14,576 nucleotides of DNA from Prochloron sp. SP5CPC1. Lineage in GTDB: Bacteria > Cyanobacteriota > Cyanobacteriia > Cyanobacteriales > Prochloraceae. The translations under genes and the position numbers were made by a program. Below, piece by piece: positions 5,836 through 12,201 of this stretch (its first letter is position 1; each line of letters opens with the position of its first letter). The notes under the pieces were generated by a model. That model did no database searches, was not told the origin of the DNA, and worked only from the letters and a program-made list of their open reading frames with translations. The stretch spans positions 1 through 14,576 of the forward strand of contig JACONB010000049.1 in assembly GCA_014323965.1 (NCBI GenBank), written 5' to 3'.

Positions 5836-6825
5836 ATGGAGATATCAGTTACAACAACATTTGCGCTCCCCGATTGGATTTCCGAAAATCTGGCTAAAGG
5901 AATCTATGAACGAGTGGGAGGGTTTATTAGAGACACTGGCAATAAACAAGTGGTTGCCTGGTACACTGTAGCTGAACCTGCAACTTCATTGCTATCGAAC
6001 ATCACCACAATTACAGGTTTTGCGACTTTAGGTGTTAGCGTTTTAAGCTTGGGTGTATCGATAATGGGTTTTCTCTTGATGTCCAAAAAATTAAAAGAAT
6101 TAGAGAAAGCTCTTAAGGAAGTGCAGGTAGCTTTAGAAAAAATCAATTATAAGATCGATCTAAGTTTTTATACTAACTTCCTAGCCGCTATTGACTTAGC
6201 GAGGAATGCCTTCACAATGGAAAATTCATAAAACCGTAATAACAGTGCTTTGTTAGCTATAAATCGTTTTTTGGAAGCAGAGAATCTTTACACTAATTTA
6301 TTCGATTATGAGTTTGAAAAATGCAGTCCAATAATTGACAACTATCTTTCTACTCTTTCTGTAGCTTATGTGGCTGAAGCCCGTTGTTATCTAGAGCTTG
6401 GAGAATACAGTACAGCTATTCGTCGATTTCAAGAAGGAATGAATGTCCTTTGTTCACGTATTCAGCAATATGTTGAATTAACACTGACTAGCAATCCAGC
6501 TATATACTTGCAACCAGAGTTAAAAGGGATAGTTGATTTGCGAAGACTTACAGAAGTTTATTCTTGGATGGATCCTACTTTGAGTGAAAGTGATGTTTTT
6601 GAAATGCACCGAGAAGTACATAAACTCTATTCCTAAATCCATGTTGATTGATGTGAAAGATAAAAAAGATTTTTCTAAGTATCTACCTAATTTTTATCTA
6701 CCTAATTTTTTGGCGAAAGCAGAATCTATGATTGAAACGAACCAAAGGTTTGAGTCATATGAAATAGAGGTAAAAGCTATGTCTCAACTGGAAATGAACT
6801 TTCATGAATGGCAACAACTTACGCC
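5836..6825 (+). pseudogene. Disrupted membrane/coiled-coil protein of unknown function
   Basis: From ATG 5836 one protein of about 330 residues can be followed through two lesions. Residues 1-50 start MEISVTTTFALPDWISENLA; residues about 55-83 are a hydrophobic segment or tight hairpin (ITGFATLGVSVLSLGVSIM); residues 84-107 are a coiled coil (KKLKELEKALKEVQVALEKI). The first lesion is a TAA at 6229-6231 after TMENS, with the same frame resuming at once as NRNNSALLAINRFLEAENLY. The second is a frame change after HKLYS (stop 6634-6636): removing one C near 6633 would restore YSKSMLIDVKDKKDF. The part after residue 132 is helical with a TPR-like stretch (AEARCYLELGEYSTAI). The 3' end runs into a chlP fragment. 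Hydrophobic segment plus coiled coil recalls alpha-pore-forming proteins, but that is only a shape resemblance. I do not recognise the family. Confidence 0.6.
6680..6709 (+). repeat. 15-bp tandem duplication
   Basis: TATCTACCTAATTTT occurs twice in a row (6680-6694 and 6695-6709). In the frame used by the broken gene it gives YLPNFYLPNF. A whole-codon duplication by slippage keeps the frame. Confidence 0.85.
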
Positions 6826-6868
6826 ATACGACCACGTGGCGGTTGGTACTGGTATCATGAAGGTGAAT
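6826..6868 (+). repeat. Captured 43-bp fragment of chlP
   Basis: Bases 6826-6868 match 10846-10888 inside chlP at 42 of 43 positions (T for C at 6855). Both copies are on the same strand and read YDHVAVGTG then I or T, MKVN, in the frame that continues from the broken gene upstream. Flanks are unrelated on both sides, so this is an inserted scrap, not a second chlP gene. Confidence 0.93.
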
Positions 6869-6940
6869 TCGGAACCCGCTACGGAGGATACAAGTGTGAT
6901 GTTAATTATTCCATCCACACCAGTTGCGGTATAGCCCTAT

Positions 6941-6973
6941 GTAGGTTGGGTTTCGTTCCTCAACCCAACCTAC
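6941..6973. repeat. Perfect 12-bp-arm inverted repeat (hairpin)
   Basis: GTAGGTTGGGTT (6941-6952) and AACCCAACCTAC (6962-6973) are perfect inverse copies around a 9-nt loop. The wording is a palindromic repeat I recognise as frequent between cyanobacterial genes. It may work as a transcription stop or a REP-like mobile unit, and it separates the broken gene from the HicB gene. Confidence 0.85.
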
Positions 6974-6989
6974 GATGTGATATAACAAA

Positions 6990-7012
6990 GTCTAACAAAG
7001 CTTTGAAGCGGA
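6990..7012 (+). other. attC-like half site before the HicB gene
   Basis: GTCTAAC (6990-6996) followed by AAAGCTTTGAAGCGGA has the form of the left half of an attC site, the same pattern as at 5476-5500. No complementary right half with GTTRRRY follows before the HicB start. Support is weak but the repetition next to antitoxin genes is notable. Confidence 0.28.
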
Positions 7013-7048
7013 GGAATAGTGAAAACCGATGATATTGATTAAAGGGAT

Positions 7049-7273
7049 ATGAACAATCATTTTACAGCAATTATTAAAAAAGACGGAGATTGGTGGATTG
7101 GATGGATCGAAGAGGTGAAAGGTGTAAACGCTCAGGAATCCACAAAGGAAGAATTGATTGAGAGTTTACAGTCCGCTCTCAGAGATATGCTGGCGCTCAA
7201 TCGAGAAGAGGCTCGTCGAGAAGCAGTTGACAACTACGGCTATAATGACTTAGATACCCGTAAACAGGGATAA
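7049..7273 (+). CDS. HicB-like antitoxin, no HicA partner
   Basis: A 74-residue protein starting MNNHFTAIIKKDGDWWIG, then EEVKGVNAQESTKEELIESL. This is the partial RNase H-like fold of HicB/UPF0150 antitoxins (FTAIIKKDGDWWIGW strand pair, PGVxxxGxTxEEL-like turn here as KGVNAQESTKEEL). The tail has no separate DNA-binding domain, as in many short cyanobacterial members. HicA, a ~60-80 residue RNA-binding toxin with a GSH motif, normally lies next to it, yet none is present: 114 nt upstream hold repeats, and modA starts one base after the stop. The toxin may have been lost, or this protein works with a partner elsewhere. AGGGAT before the ATG is a fair ribosome binding site. Confidence 0.72.
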   Translation: MNNHFTAIIKKDGDWWIGWIEEVKGVNAQESTKEELIESLQSALRDMLALNREEARREAVDNYGYNDLDTRKQG

Positions 7274-7274
7274 A

Positions 7275-8006
7275 ATGTCGTCCAAAATCACCACAAGATG
7301 GTTACTCGGAGCCAGTTTTGCATTGACTGCTTGTAGTTTTGCAGCTCTGAAGGGTAAAAAGCCACAAATCATTACCCTAACAGTATTCATTGCTGCTAGT
7401 TTACAAAATGCCATGGGGGAAATTCCATCTTTATACGCTCAACACCAGCCCAAGGTCAAAATTGTCTATAATCTAGATTCTTCCGGTTCTTTACAACAAC
7501 AAATCCAACAGGGAGCGAGGGTAGATGTTTTTATCTCAGCAGCACCCCAGCATATGGATGCTTTAGCAGCTCAAGGTTTGCTCTTAAAAGATACCCGGTT
7601 TAACCTGTTGTCTAATGAGCTGGTTTTAATTGTACCTCAGAAGGAGAATAAGATTACTAACTTTCAGCAATTAATAGGGGAGGGAGTGCAGAAAATCGTC
7701 ATTGGGGATCCTGACAGCGTTCCTGCTGGATATTACAGTAGGGAAGTTCTCACTGCTCTGGAATTATATCCTCAATTGTACGATAAGTTGGTTTTTGCTA
7801 AAGATGTACGTCAAGCTTTATTTTATGTAGCAACATAGTCTATAAAACAGATACTCAAATATCCAACAGAGTCAAAATAGTAGCTACAGCACCAGAAAAC
7901 CTCCACTCCCCCATTATCTATCCAGTAGCTGTATTAAAAAATACCACTCCCCCGGAAGCTGCTAAAATTTCAACCATCATTAGAAAAGTATTATTTTGTG
8001 GATTAG
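7275..8006 (+). pseudogene. modA: Molybdate-binding protein ModA, decayed
   Basis: The N-terminal 187 residues are a clear ModA: lipoprotein signal with lipobox LTAC (C20), then LTVFIAASLQNAMGEI, the SSGSLQQQIQQGARVDVFISA block and SVPAGYYSREVL, which bind the oxyanion in the periplasm for a ModBC importer. A TAG at 7836-7838 ends this frame after YVAT. The next frame continues at once with VYKTDTQISNRVKIVATAP and HSPIIYPVAVLKNT, which is the following part of ModA; the expected GNxDAGI segment is missing, so a short out-of-frame deletion happened. A second shift near 7967 leads to LEKYYFVD and stop 8004-8006, a plausible shortened C-terminus. No modB or modC is nearby. It overlaps the tail of the convergent RNase III-like gene by a few bases. 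Confidence 0.85.
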
Positions 8007-8953
8007 GCAAAATTTTTAATACCTGCCAACTTATTAAATCTATCTCTCCCTTCCCGATAACGCTTGCTTTCGTAACCCATGACATTCTGGATAATCCATT
8101 TTTGCGGTTTTCCTTCTTTCAGGAGTAAAGCGATCGCCCTCTTCAGTACCTCCTCATCATCCACAAATCTTTTCCGAAACCATTGACCTGTTTGTCTGAA
8201 GCTATCTTTACTTTGACCAGCGTTATGCAAATACATTGCCCCTAATATAACTGGAAATGACTTCTTATCGGACAAGGCTATGACACTCCAGTCTTCGGGA
8301 GTTATTTTATCAATATACTCCGTCAGTCGGTTCTTGAGAACCAATTCTTTGGATAACATGGTCAATTTTACCGGACTTACGTAGGGAAGCTGACAATAGA
8401 GATAATCAATTGTAATTGCTTTCAGTAGTGAATCACCCAGAAATTTAACCTGCTTGTCCGGTGTAGAACGTTTCTGGTTTTTTTTCAAGTGACGTTCTAA
8501 TAAAGGAGCAATTAAATACTTCTTCACCCAATTACGTCCCTGAGAAAAACCCCGATCCAAGTGAATAGCTCCTACTAGAGCTTTGAAAGCATGGTGAAAG
8601 GGATTTTGACGACGCTGACGGAGGAGATATCTGTCTTCCTTCATTCCCAAAAAGGGGTAAAGGTTCCCTAAATCTAATTGAAACCAAAGGTTAGTCAGCC
8701 TCTCTCCTGAAGTCAGGTTATTCTGTAAACCAGTAAACTTGGTCACATCCAAATAAGGACAGTTACTATAGAGATAATCAGCTATAATGAGATTGAGAAT
8801 GACATCTCCGACGTTATGGAGGCGATCATTGTTCTTATCCGGTTCATTTGCTTGTTCAGCATAGGAACGATGGGTCAAACTCTGTTGCAGGATATCGGGA
8901 TTTTTGAATTTAATCCCGATTTGAGCTTCCACTGGTGACGGATTTAATTCCAT
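8003..8953 (-). CDS. Tandem RNase III-like protein with both active sites lost
   Basis: 316 residues with two RNase III-type helical domains. Domain 1 (about 8-150) has HRSY (28-31), DRLHNVGD (43-50) and HHAFKALVGAIHLD (120-133); domain 2 (about 165-246) has QVKFLGDSLL (168-177) and KKSFPVILGAMYL. Active RNase III has E, E, D in ERLEFLGD and D, E in the later DTVEALIG helix. Here those places read D43, H46, D50, H121, K124 in domain 1 and Q168, K170 (approximate register), D174, then no acid in domain 2. No double-stranded RNA-binding domain follows; the C-terminus is a lysine-rich helical tail (GKPQKWIIQNVMGYESKR) that looks like a small helix-turn-helix. It probably binds structured RNA or nucleic acid without cutting. 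The 117-aa gene lies 58 nt upstream in the same direction. The frame is intact over its length, so selection is likely still acting. Confidence 0.75.
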   Translation of the reverse strand: MELNPSPVEAQIGIKFKNPDILQQSLTHRSYAEQANEPDKNNDRLHNVGDVILNLIIADYLYSNCPYLDVTKFTGLQNNLTSGERLTNLWFQLDLGNLYPFLGMKEDRYLLRQRRQNPFHHAFKALVGAIHLDRGFSQGRNWVKKYLIAPLLERHLKKNQKRSTPDKQVKFLGDSLLKAITIDYLYCQLPYVSPVKLTMLSKELVLKNRLTEYIDKITPEDWSVIALSDKKSFPVILGAMYLHNAGQSKDSFRQTGQWFRKRFVDDEEVLKRAIALLLKEGKPQKWIIQNVMGYESKRYREGRDRFNKLAGIKNFA

Positions 8954-9011
8954 ATCTGGTTCTGGGGTTTGGGGTGTTTGAACTGACTTTTTTACTTTGG
9001 GACTACTATAA

Positions 9012-9365
9012 TTAATGCAGATCCCGTTCTAAATCGAAAATAACTTTTTCCCAGTACCAATCCTCCGATTGACCAGGATGTTGTTTCCTGACCTGTGTCA
9101 GTAACCGTTCTGCTAGGTTCCAATCACCTTTAACCAGAGTAAAGAGACGACTTCGCAGTTCTTCTCTCGGTCGTGGAGTACAATTTTGCTGCTGCTCTAA
9201 CCATTGATTGTACTGTATTTCCCCCATTTCCATGGCATCTTCCAGCACCTTTTTGGTTTGGTCTGAGAGTTCTTGGAACGCTTTTTCAGCCCCCTCTATT
9301 GCCATTTGGGTGGATCCGATAAGCAGGTAGAAGGCTTTTTTAGGCAAGTTTTCCCAATCGTCCAC
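9012..9365 (-). CDS. Small helical protein of unknown function
   Basis: 117 residues, MDDWENLPKKAFYLLIG to DWYWEKVIFDLERDLH. Mostly charged helices; the first 20 residues hold a mildly hydrophobic patch (KAFYLLIGSTQMAIEGA) too short and polar for a firm membrane call. The C-terminal part (LVKGDWNLAERLLTQVRKQHPGQSEDWYWEKVIFDLERD) has the look of a small conserved domain that I recall as common in cyanobacteria without a known role. It precedes the RNase III-like gene by 58 nt on the same strand, so the two likely share a transcript. A TATAAT at 9378-9383 and GAGGA just before the ATG support expression from the gap shared with the divergent acetyltransferase gene. Confidence 0.7.
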   Translation of the reverse strand: MDDWENLPKKAFYLLIGSTQMAIEGAEKAFQELSDQTKKVLEDAMEMGEIQYNQWLEQQQNCTPRPREELRSRLFTLVKGDWNLAERLLTQVRKQHPGQSEDWYWEKVIFDLERDLH

Positions 9366-9377
9366 TATTTTTCCTCT

Positions 9378-9383
9378 ATTATA
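9378..9383 (-). promoter_or_regulatory. Possible -10 element of the 117-aa/RNase III-like operon
   Basis: A perfect TATAAT on the minus strand lies 13 nt before the ATG at 9365, with GAGGA between. No TTGACA-like -35 is seen 17 nt further upstream (TCATGC there). A start site this close would give a very short leader. Confidence 0.3.
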
Positions 9384-9453
9384 TCACAATCTTCATTGTA
9401 GCATGACCTGTAGGCTAAACTAACCGCTGAAGATTACCGTTAGGTGGCAACAG

Positions 9454-9978
9454 ATGATCGTGATTCGACAAGAACAACCACAAGACATTGAAGAAATTCG
9501 TGAAGTAAACGTTCAGGCGTTCGGCCAGTCTGAAGAGGCAGACATTATAGACGCTCTTCGACGAAACTGTAGTGATTTGCTTTCCCTGGTGGCGATCAAA
9601 GAGGAGCAGGTTGTGGGACACATTCTTTTCAGTCGGGCAACCCTTGGTGAACACAACAAGGTAGTCAACGGAATGGCACTCGGTCCAATGGCCGTCCGGC
9701 CTGATCTCCAGAGACAAGGAATTGGATCGGAGTTAGTGCAAACCGGAATCAAAGAATTGAAAAACCGACGATGTCCGTTTGTGATCCTTCTGGGTCATTC
9801 ACAATTCTACCCGCGATTCGGTTTTGAATCTGCCAGTCGCCGGGGAATCCTTTGTGAATGGGAAGCGCCAGAAGAGGCGTTCATGATACTGGTCCTCAAT
9901 GAGCCTGATCTGCACGGTGTTACTGGCTTGGCCCGGTACCGACCAGAATTCAAGGGTGAGACGAGTGGTTATGAATAA
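9454..9978 (+). CDS. GNAT-family N-acetyltransferase (YhbS-like)
   Basis: 174 residues with one complete GNAT fold. Residues 1-8 MIVIRQEQ begin the first strand; the acetyl-CoA loop is RPDLQRQGIGSELV (82-95) with the Q-x-x-G-x-G pattern at 86-91; later comes LLGHSQFYPRFGFESA, the usual motif near the end of YhbS-like enzymes. It would transfer an acetyl group from acetyl-CoA to an amine on a small molecule or protein; the substrate is unknown. AGGTGG at 9442-9447 is a usable ribosome binding site 6 nt before the ATG. It is divergent from the 117-aa gene and followed by 223 nt of AT-rich DNA before chlP. Its wording is somewhat richer in CG-containing codons than neighbours, which may hint at transfer, but I did not compute codon use. 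Confidence 0.88.
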   Translation: MIVIRQEQPQDIEEIREVNVQAFGQSEEADIIDALRRNCSDLLSLVAIKEEQVVGHILFSRATLGEHNKVVNGMALGPMAVRPDLQRQGIGSELVQTGIKELKNRRCPFVILLGHSQFYPRFGFESASRRGILCEWEAPEEAFMILVLNEPDLHGVTGLARYRPEFKGETSGYE

Positions 9979-10201
9979 TTATAGTCAACTAATATACTAA
10001 CAATTTTACAATTATTTGTAGCATAATATATGTAGTAATATAATTATAACCTACTTACCAGTTCCCGGCACTTGGGCGCTATATTAAGTTATATTACACA
10101 ATATGTTGAGCTATATTGCAATTTTTGGCTCAATGCACCCAGAGAAGAAGTCCATGATAGGATTACTCCGTTAGCTCGCCACTAGATATAGGAGAAAAGT
10201 C

Positions 10202-11422
10202 TTGGTACTAAGGGTTGCTGTTGTTGGTTCTGGACCTGCTGGTTCCTCTGCTGCGGAAATTTTAGCTTCATCTGGAATTGAAACTTATTTATTTGAGCGC
10301 AAACTGGATAATGCCAAACCTTGCGGTGGTGCTATTCCCCTGTGCATGGTGAGCGAATTCGACCTGCCACCAGAAATTATTGACCGTCAGGTGAGAAACA
10401 TGAAAATGATTTCTCCCTCCAACGTGGAAGTGGACATTCATCTGCCCAATGACCATGAATATATTGGTATGTGTCGTCGGGAAGTGCTAGATGGTTTTCT
10501 GCGGAATCGCGCTGCTGACTTGGGTGCTCATCTGATCAATGGAACCGTTTTTCAGTTAGACATTCCCACTAATACTACTGCTCCCTATACCTTACACTAT
10601 GCAGATCACTCCGAGAGTAAAGGGAAAGGGGTAATGAAAACCCTGAAAGTGGATCTGGTAATTGGAGCTGACGGAGCTAATTCCCGCATTGCTAAAGCAA
10701 TTGACGCTGGGGATTATAATTACGCCATCGCTTTCCAAGAGCGGATTCGCTTGCCAGAAGATAAAATGGCATTCTACGAAAATCTGGCTGAAATGTACGT
10801 GGGTAACGATGTTTCCCCGGATTTTTACGCTTGGGTATTTCCTAAATACGACCACGTGGCGGTTGGTACTGGTACCATGAAGGTGAATAAAGCAATTATC
10901 AAGGAATTGCAAGCAGGTATTCGCACTCGCGCTGCCAAGAAATTAGAGGGTGGAGAAATTATTAAAGTAGAAGCTCACCCCATTCCTGAACATCCTCGCC
11001 CTCGGAGGGTTGTAGGGAGGGTAGCATTAGTAGGAGATGCTGCGGGAACCGTGACCAAATCTTCTGGAGAAGGGATCTACTTTGCTGCTAAATCCGCTCG
11101 TATGTGCGCTGAAACCATTGTAGAGACTTCCAACAGTGGACAGCGGGTACCCACGGAAAAAGACCTGAAGCTCTACCTGAAGCGTTGGGATAAGAAATAC
11201 GGCATGACTTATAAGGTATTGGATATTTTGCAACGAGTGTTCTATAATTCCGATGCAAGTCGGGAGGCTTTTGTGGAGATGTGCTCTGATTTAGATGTAC
11301 AAAAGCTCACTTTTGACAGCTATCTCTATAAAACAGTAGTACCTGCCAATCCGTTAACCCAGCTCAAGATTACAGCTAAAACTATCGGTAGTCTCCTACG
11401 GGGAAATGCTTTAGCCCCCTAA
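10202..11422 (+). CDS. chlP: Geranylgeranyl diphosphate reductase
   Basis: 406 residues, full length. ChlP uses NADPH to reduce three double bases' worth of geranylgeranyl chain unsaturation (three double bonds) on chlorophyll-bound or free geranylgeranyl diphosphate, giving the phytyl tail of chlorophyll a and supplying tocopherol and phylloquinone. FAD-binding motifs are present: GSGPAG (9-14), E32 at the end of the second strand, KPCGGAIPLC (39-48), IGADGANSR (154-162), and GDAAG (278-282) followed by TVTKSSGEGIYFA. It is thylakoid-associated. The start is TTG 10202, supported by GGAG in TAGGAGAAAAG 9 nt upstream and by the family N-terminus VLRVAVVGSG; no ATG fits. The gene looks monocistronic, with a palindrome 5 nt after the stop. 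A 43-bp internal part (10846-10888) is copied at 6826-6868. Confidence 0.97.
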   Translation: MVLRVAVVGSGPAGSSAAEILASSGIETYLFERKLDNAKPCGGAIPLCMVSEFDLPPEIIDRQVRNMKMISPSNVEVDIHLPNDHEYIGMCRREVLDGFLRNRAADLGAHLINGTVFQLDIPTNTTAPYTLHYADHSESKGKGVMKTLKVDLVIGADGANSRIAKAIDAGDYNYAIAFQERIRLPEDKMAFYENLAEMYVGNDVSPDFYAWVFPKYDHVAVGTGTMKVNKAIIKELQAGIRTRAAKKLEGGEIIKVEAHPIPEHPRPRRVVGRVALVGDAAGTVTKSSGEGIYFAAKSARMCAETIVETSNSGQRVPTEKDLKLYLKRWDKKYGMTYKVLDILQRVFYNSDASREAFVEMCSDLDVQKLTFDSYLYKTVVPANPLTQLKITAKTIGSLLRGNALAP

Positions 11423-11426
11423 TTCC

Positions 11427-11451
11427 GTAGGGTGGGCAATGCCTACCCTAC
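11427..11451. terminator. Near-perfect palindrome after chlP
   Basis: A 25-nt palindrome (GTAGGGTGGGCA to TGCCTACCCTAC) starts 5 nt after the chlP stop and can fold into a stem of about 11 bp with one mismatched pair. No T-tract follows, so it is either a factor-dependent stop or an RNA-stabilising hairpin. It shares GTAGGGTGGGC with the repeat at 99-148, so it is also a member of a dispersed family. Confidence 0.5.
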
Positions 11452-11470
11452 CAATGGTCACTGGTTACTG

Positions 11471-11766
11471 TTACAGGGAGGTATTCAGTAGATTTTTGAG
11501 ATTATTGCGAATTATAATAGTGTGGGGATGTTCTTTTCCTAACCTTCGTTCTGTAATATCTAAAGCCTCTAGATAAAGATGTTCGGCTTCTGAATACCTT
11601 CCTAACTCAAGCAATCGCAAATATCCAGAAAATTTTGGTGTTCCACAGGATGATTATTGAAGAAATTAGAAACTGTACTACGAGCAATAGCTAATTCTTC
11701 GGCAACATCTATCTGTCGTAGATAACTTTGACGCTTAAGAGCCAATCTGAGAGAACGGGATGACAT
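11471..11766 (-). pseudogene. Remnant of a STAND/NLR-like gene: HTH start fused to last TPR
   Basis: On the minus strand, ATG 11766 opens MSSRSLRLALKRQSY, then DVAEELAIARSTVSNFF and PVEHQNFLDIC, the helix-turn-helix found at the N-terminus of many cyanobacterial NACHT/NB-ARC repeat proteins. That frame stops at 11602-11604. The overlapping frame then reads LLELGRYSEAEHLYLEAL, DITERRLGKEHPHTIII and RNNLKNLLNTSL with a stop at 11471-11473, a typical last TPR of the same protein class. The central NTPase and the other repeats (normally over 500 residues) are gone, with an internal gap also in the HTH start (SRSL joins LALKR). Both ends in order and one strand show that one gene collapsed by internal deletion. 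Non-functional. Confidence 0.75.
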
Positions 11767-11803
11767 ACCAGCTTTTCCAGGAATATGGACATATTAGCAA
11801 AAT

Positions 11804-11845
11804 CAGTCACAAAGTCAGTCATCTCAGTCACGAACTCAGTCATGG
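11804..11845. repeat. Two 21-bp tandem units containing CAGTCA
   Basis: Units 11804-11824 and 11825-11845 match at 17 of 21 positions, and each holds CAGTCA twice. On the minus strand they read MTEFVTEMTDFVTDF just upstream of the STAND-like remnant, in a different frame from its HTH. They may be the degraded leader of that gene or a simple repeat. Confidence 0.55.
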
Positions 11846-11903
11846 TCATGTTTTAGGAGAAATATAAGGAATACGGGAATTAAATTAGAATTTAATCCTT
11901 ATA

Positions 11904-12041
11904 TTGAGTATTGCTGCTTCTTTCCTTATCCTAGCATATCAAGTGTACCATTTACATAGCCCTGAAAGTACTCTTCAACAGGAAGAAGTTTTTCGACAAG
12001 CATTTGAGCTGTTTAAAATAGAAGCTCACAGAGACACATAG
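11904..12041 (+). CDS. Possible small membrane protein or gene fragment
   Basis: A 45-residue frame from TTG 11904: LSIAASFLILAYQVYHLHS forms one transmembrane span, followed by a charged helix (TLQQEEVFRQAFELFKIEAHRDT). The composition is protein-like, but there is no ATG, no clear ribosome binding site, and the end runs into the CACAGAGACACATAGACG repeat, which suggests that the true C-terminus was replaced. It may be a fragment of a larger membrane protein. The rest of the 779-nt gap between chlP and the next gene (12042-12201) has only repeats and a small CTCCG/CGGAG hairpin at 12095-12107. Confidence 0.3.
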   Translation: MSIAASFLILAYQVYHLHSPESTLQQEEVFRQAFELFKIEAHRDT

Positions 12042-12050
12042 ACGCAGAGG
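12027..12050. repeat. Inverted copy of the CCTCTGCGTCT-type repeat
   Basis: Contains the reverse complement of 2892-2902 (11 of 11) within a CACAGAGACACATAG context similar to the repeat upstream of the ABC transporter gene. Confidence 0.4.
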
Positions 12051-12201
12051 ATAGCACGGTATGGATGAGCGCTTCAAACGCCTGTTTACTAATCCTCCGT
12101 GCCGGAGCGCCTCTGCGCGCACCGTTTCCGCAGTTATTTCCGGACCAATAGGTTTTGTTCTCGGGTTTTATTTTCGTGAATCTCCTTCTAGTTAGCAACT
12201 T

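Noticed and set aside
5515..6231. A single 238-residue protein from GTG 5515
   Set aside because: It joins a GIY-YIG stub, out-of-frame repeat DNA and the start of the membrane/coiled-coil gene; the ribosome binding site and protein logic support a start at 5836.
6808..7032. A 74-residue frame through the chlP fragment and hairpin
   Set aside because: It reads the chlP scrap out of frame and passes through a palindromic repeat, so it is not a credible protein.
9419..9446. CTAAC/GTTAG hairpin before the acetyltransferase as a complete attC site
   Set aside because: The arms are only 5 bp with a 14-nt loop, far shorter than known attC sites, and no matching site follows the gene.
11804..11845. 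CRISPR-like array
   Set aside because: Only two short units without spacers of regular length; it is a simple tandem repeat.
12013..12198. A 61-residue minus-strand frame
   Set aside because: It covers repeat and hairpin DNA, has biased composition, and has no start signal.
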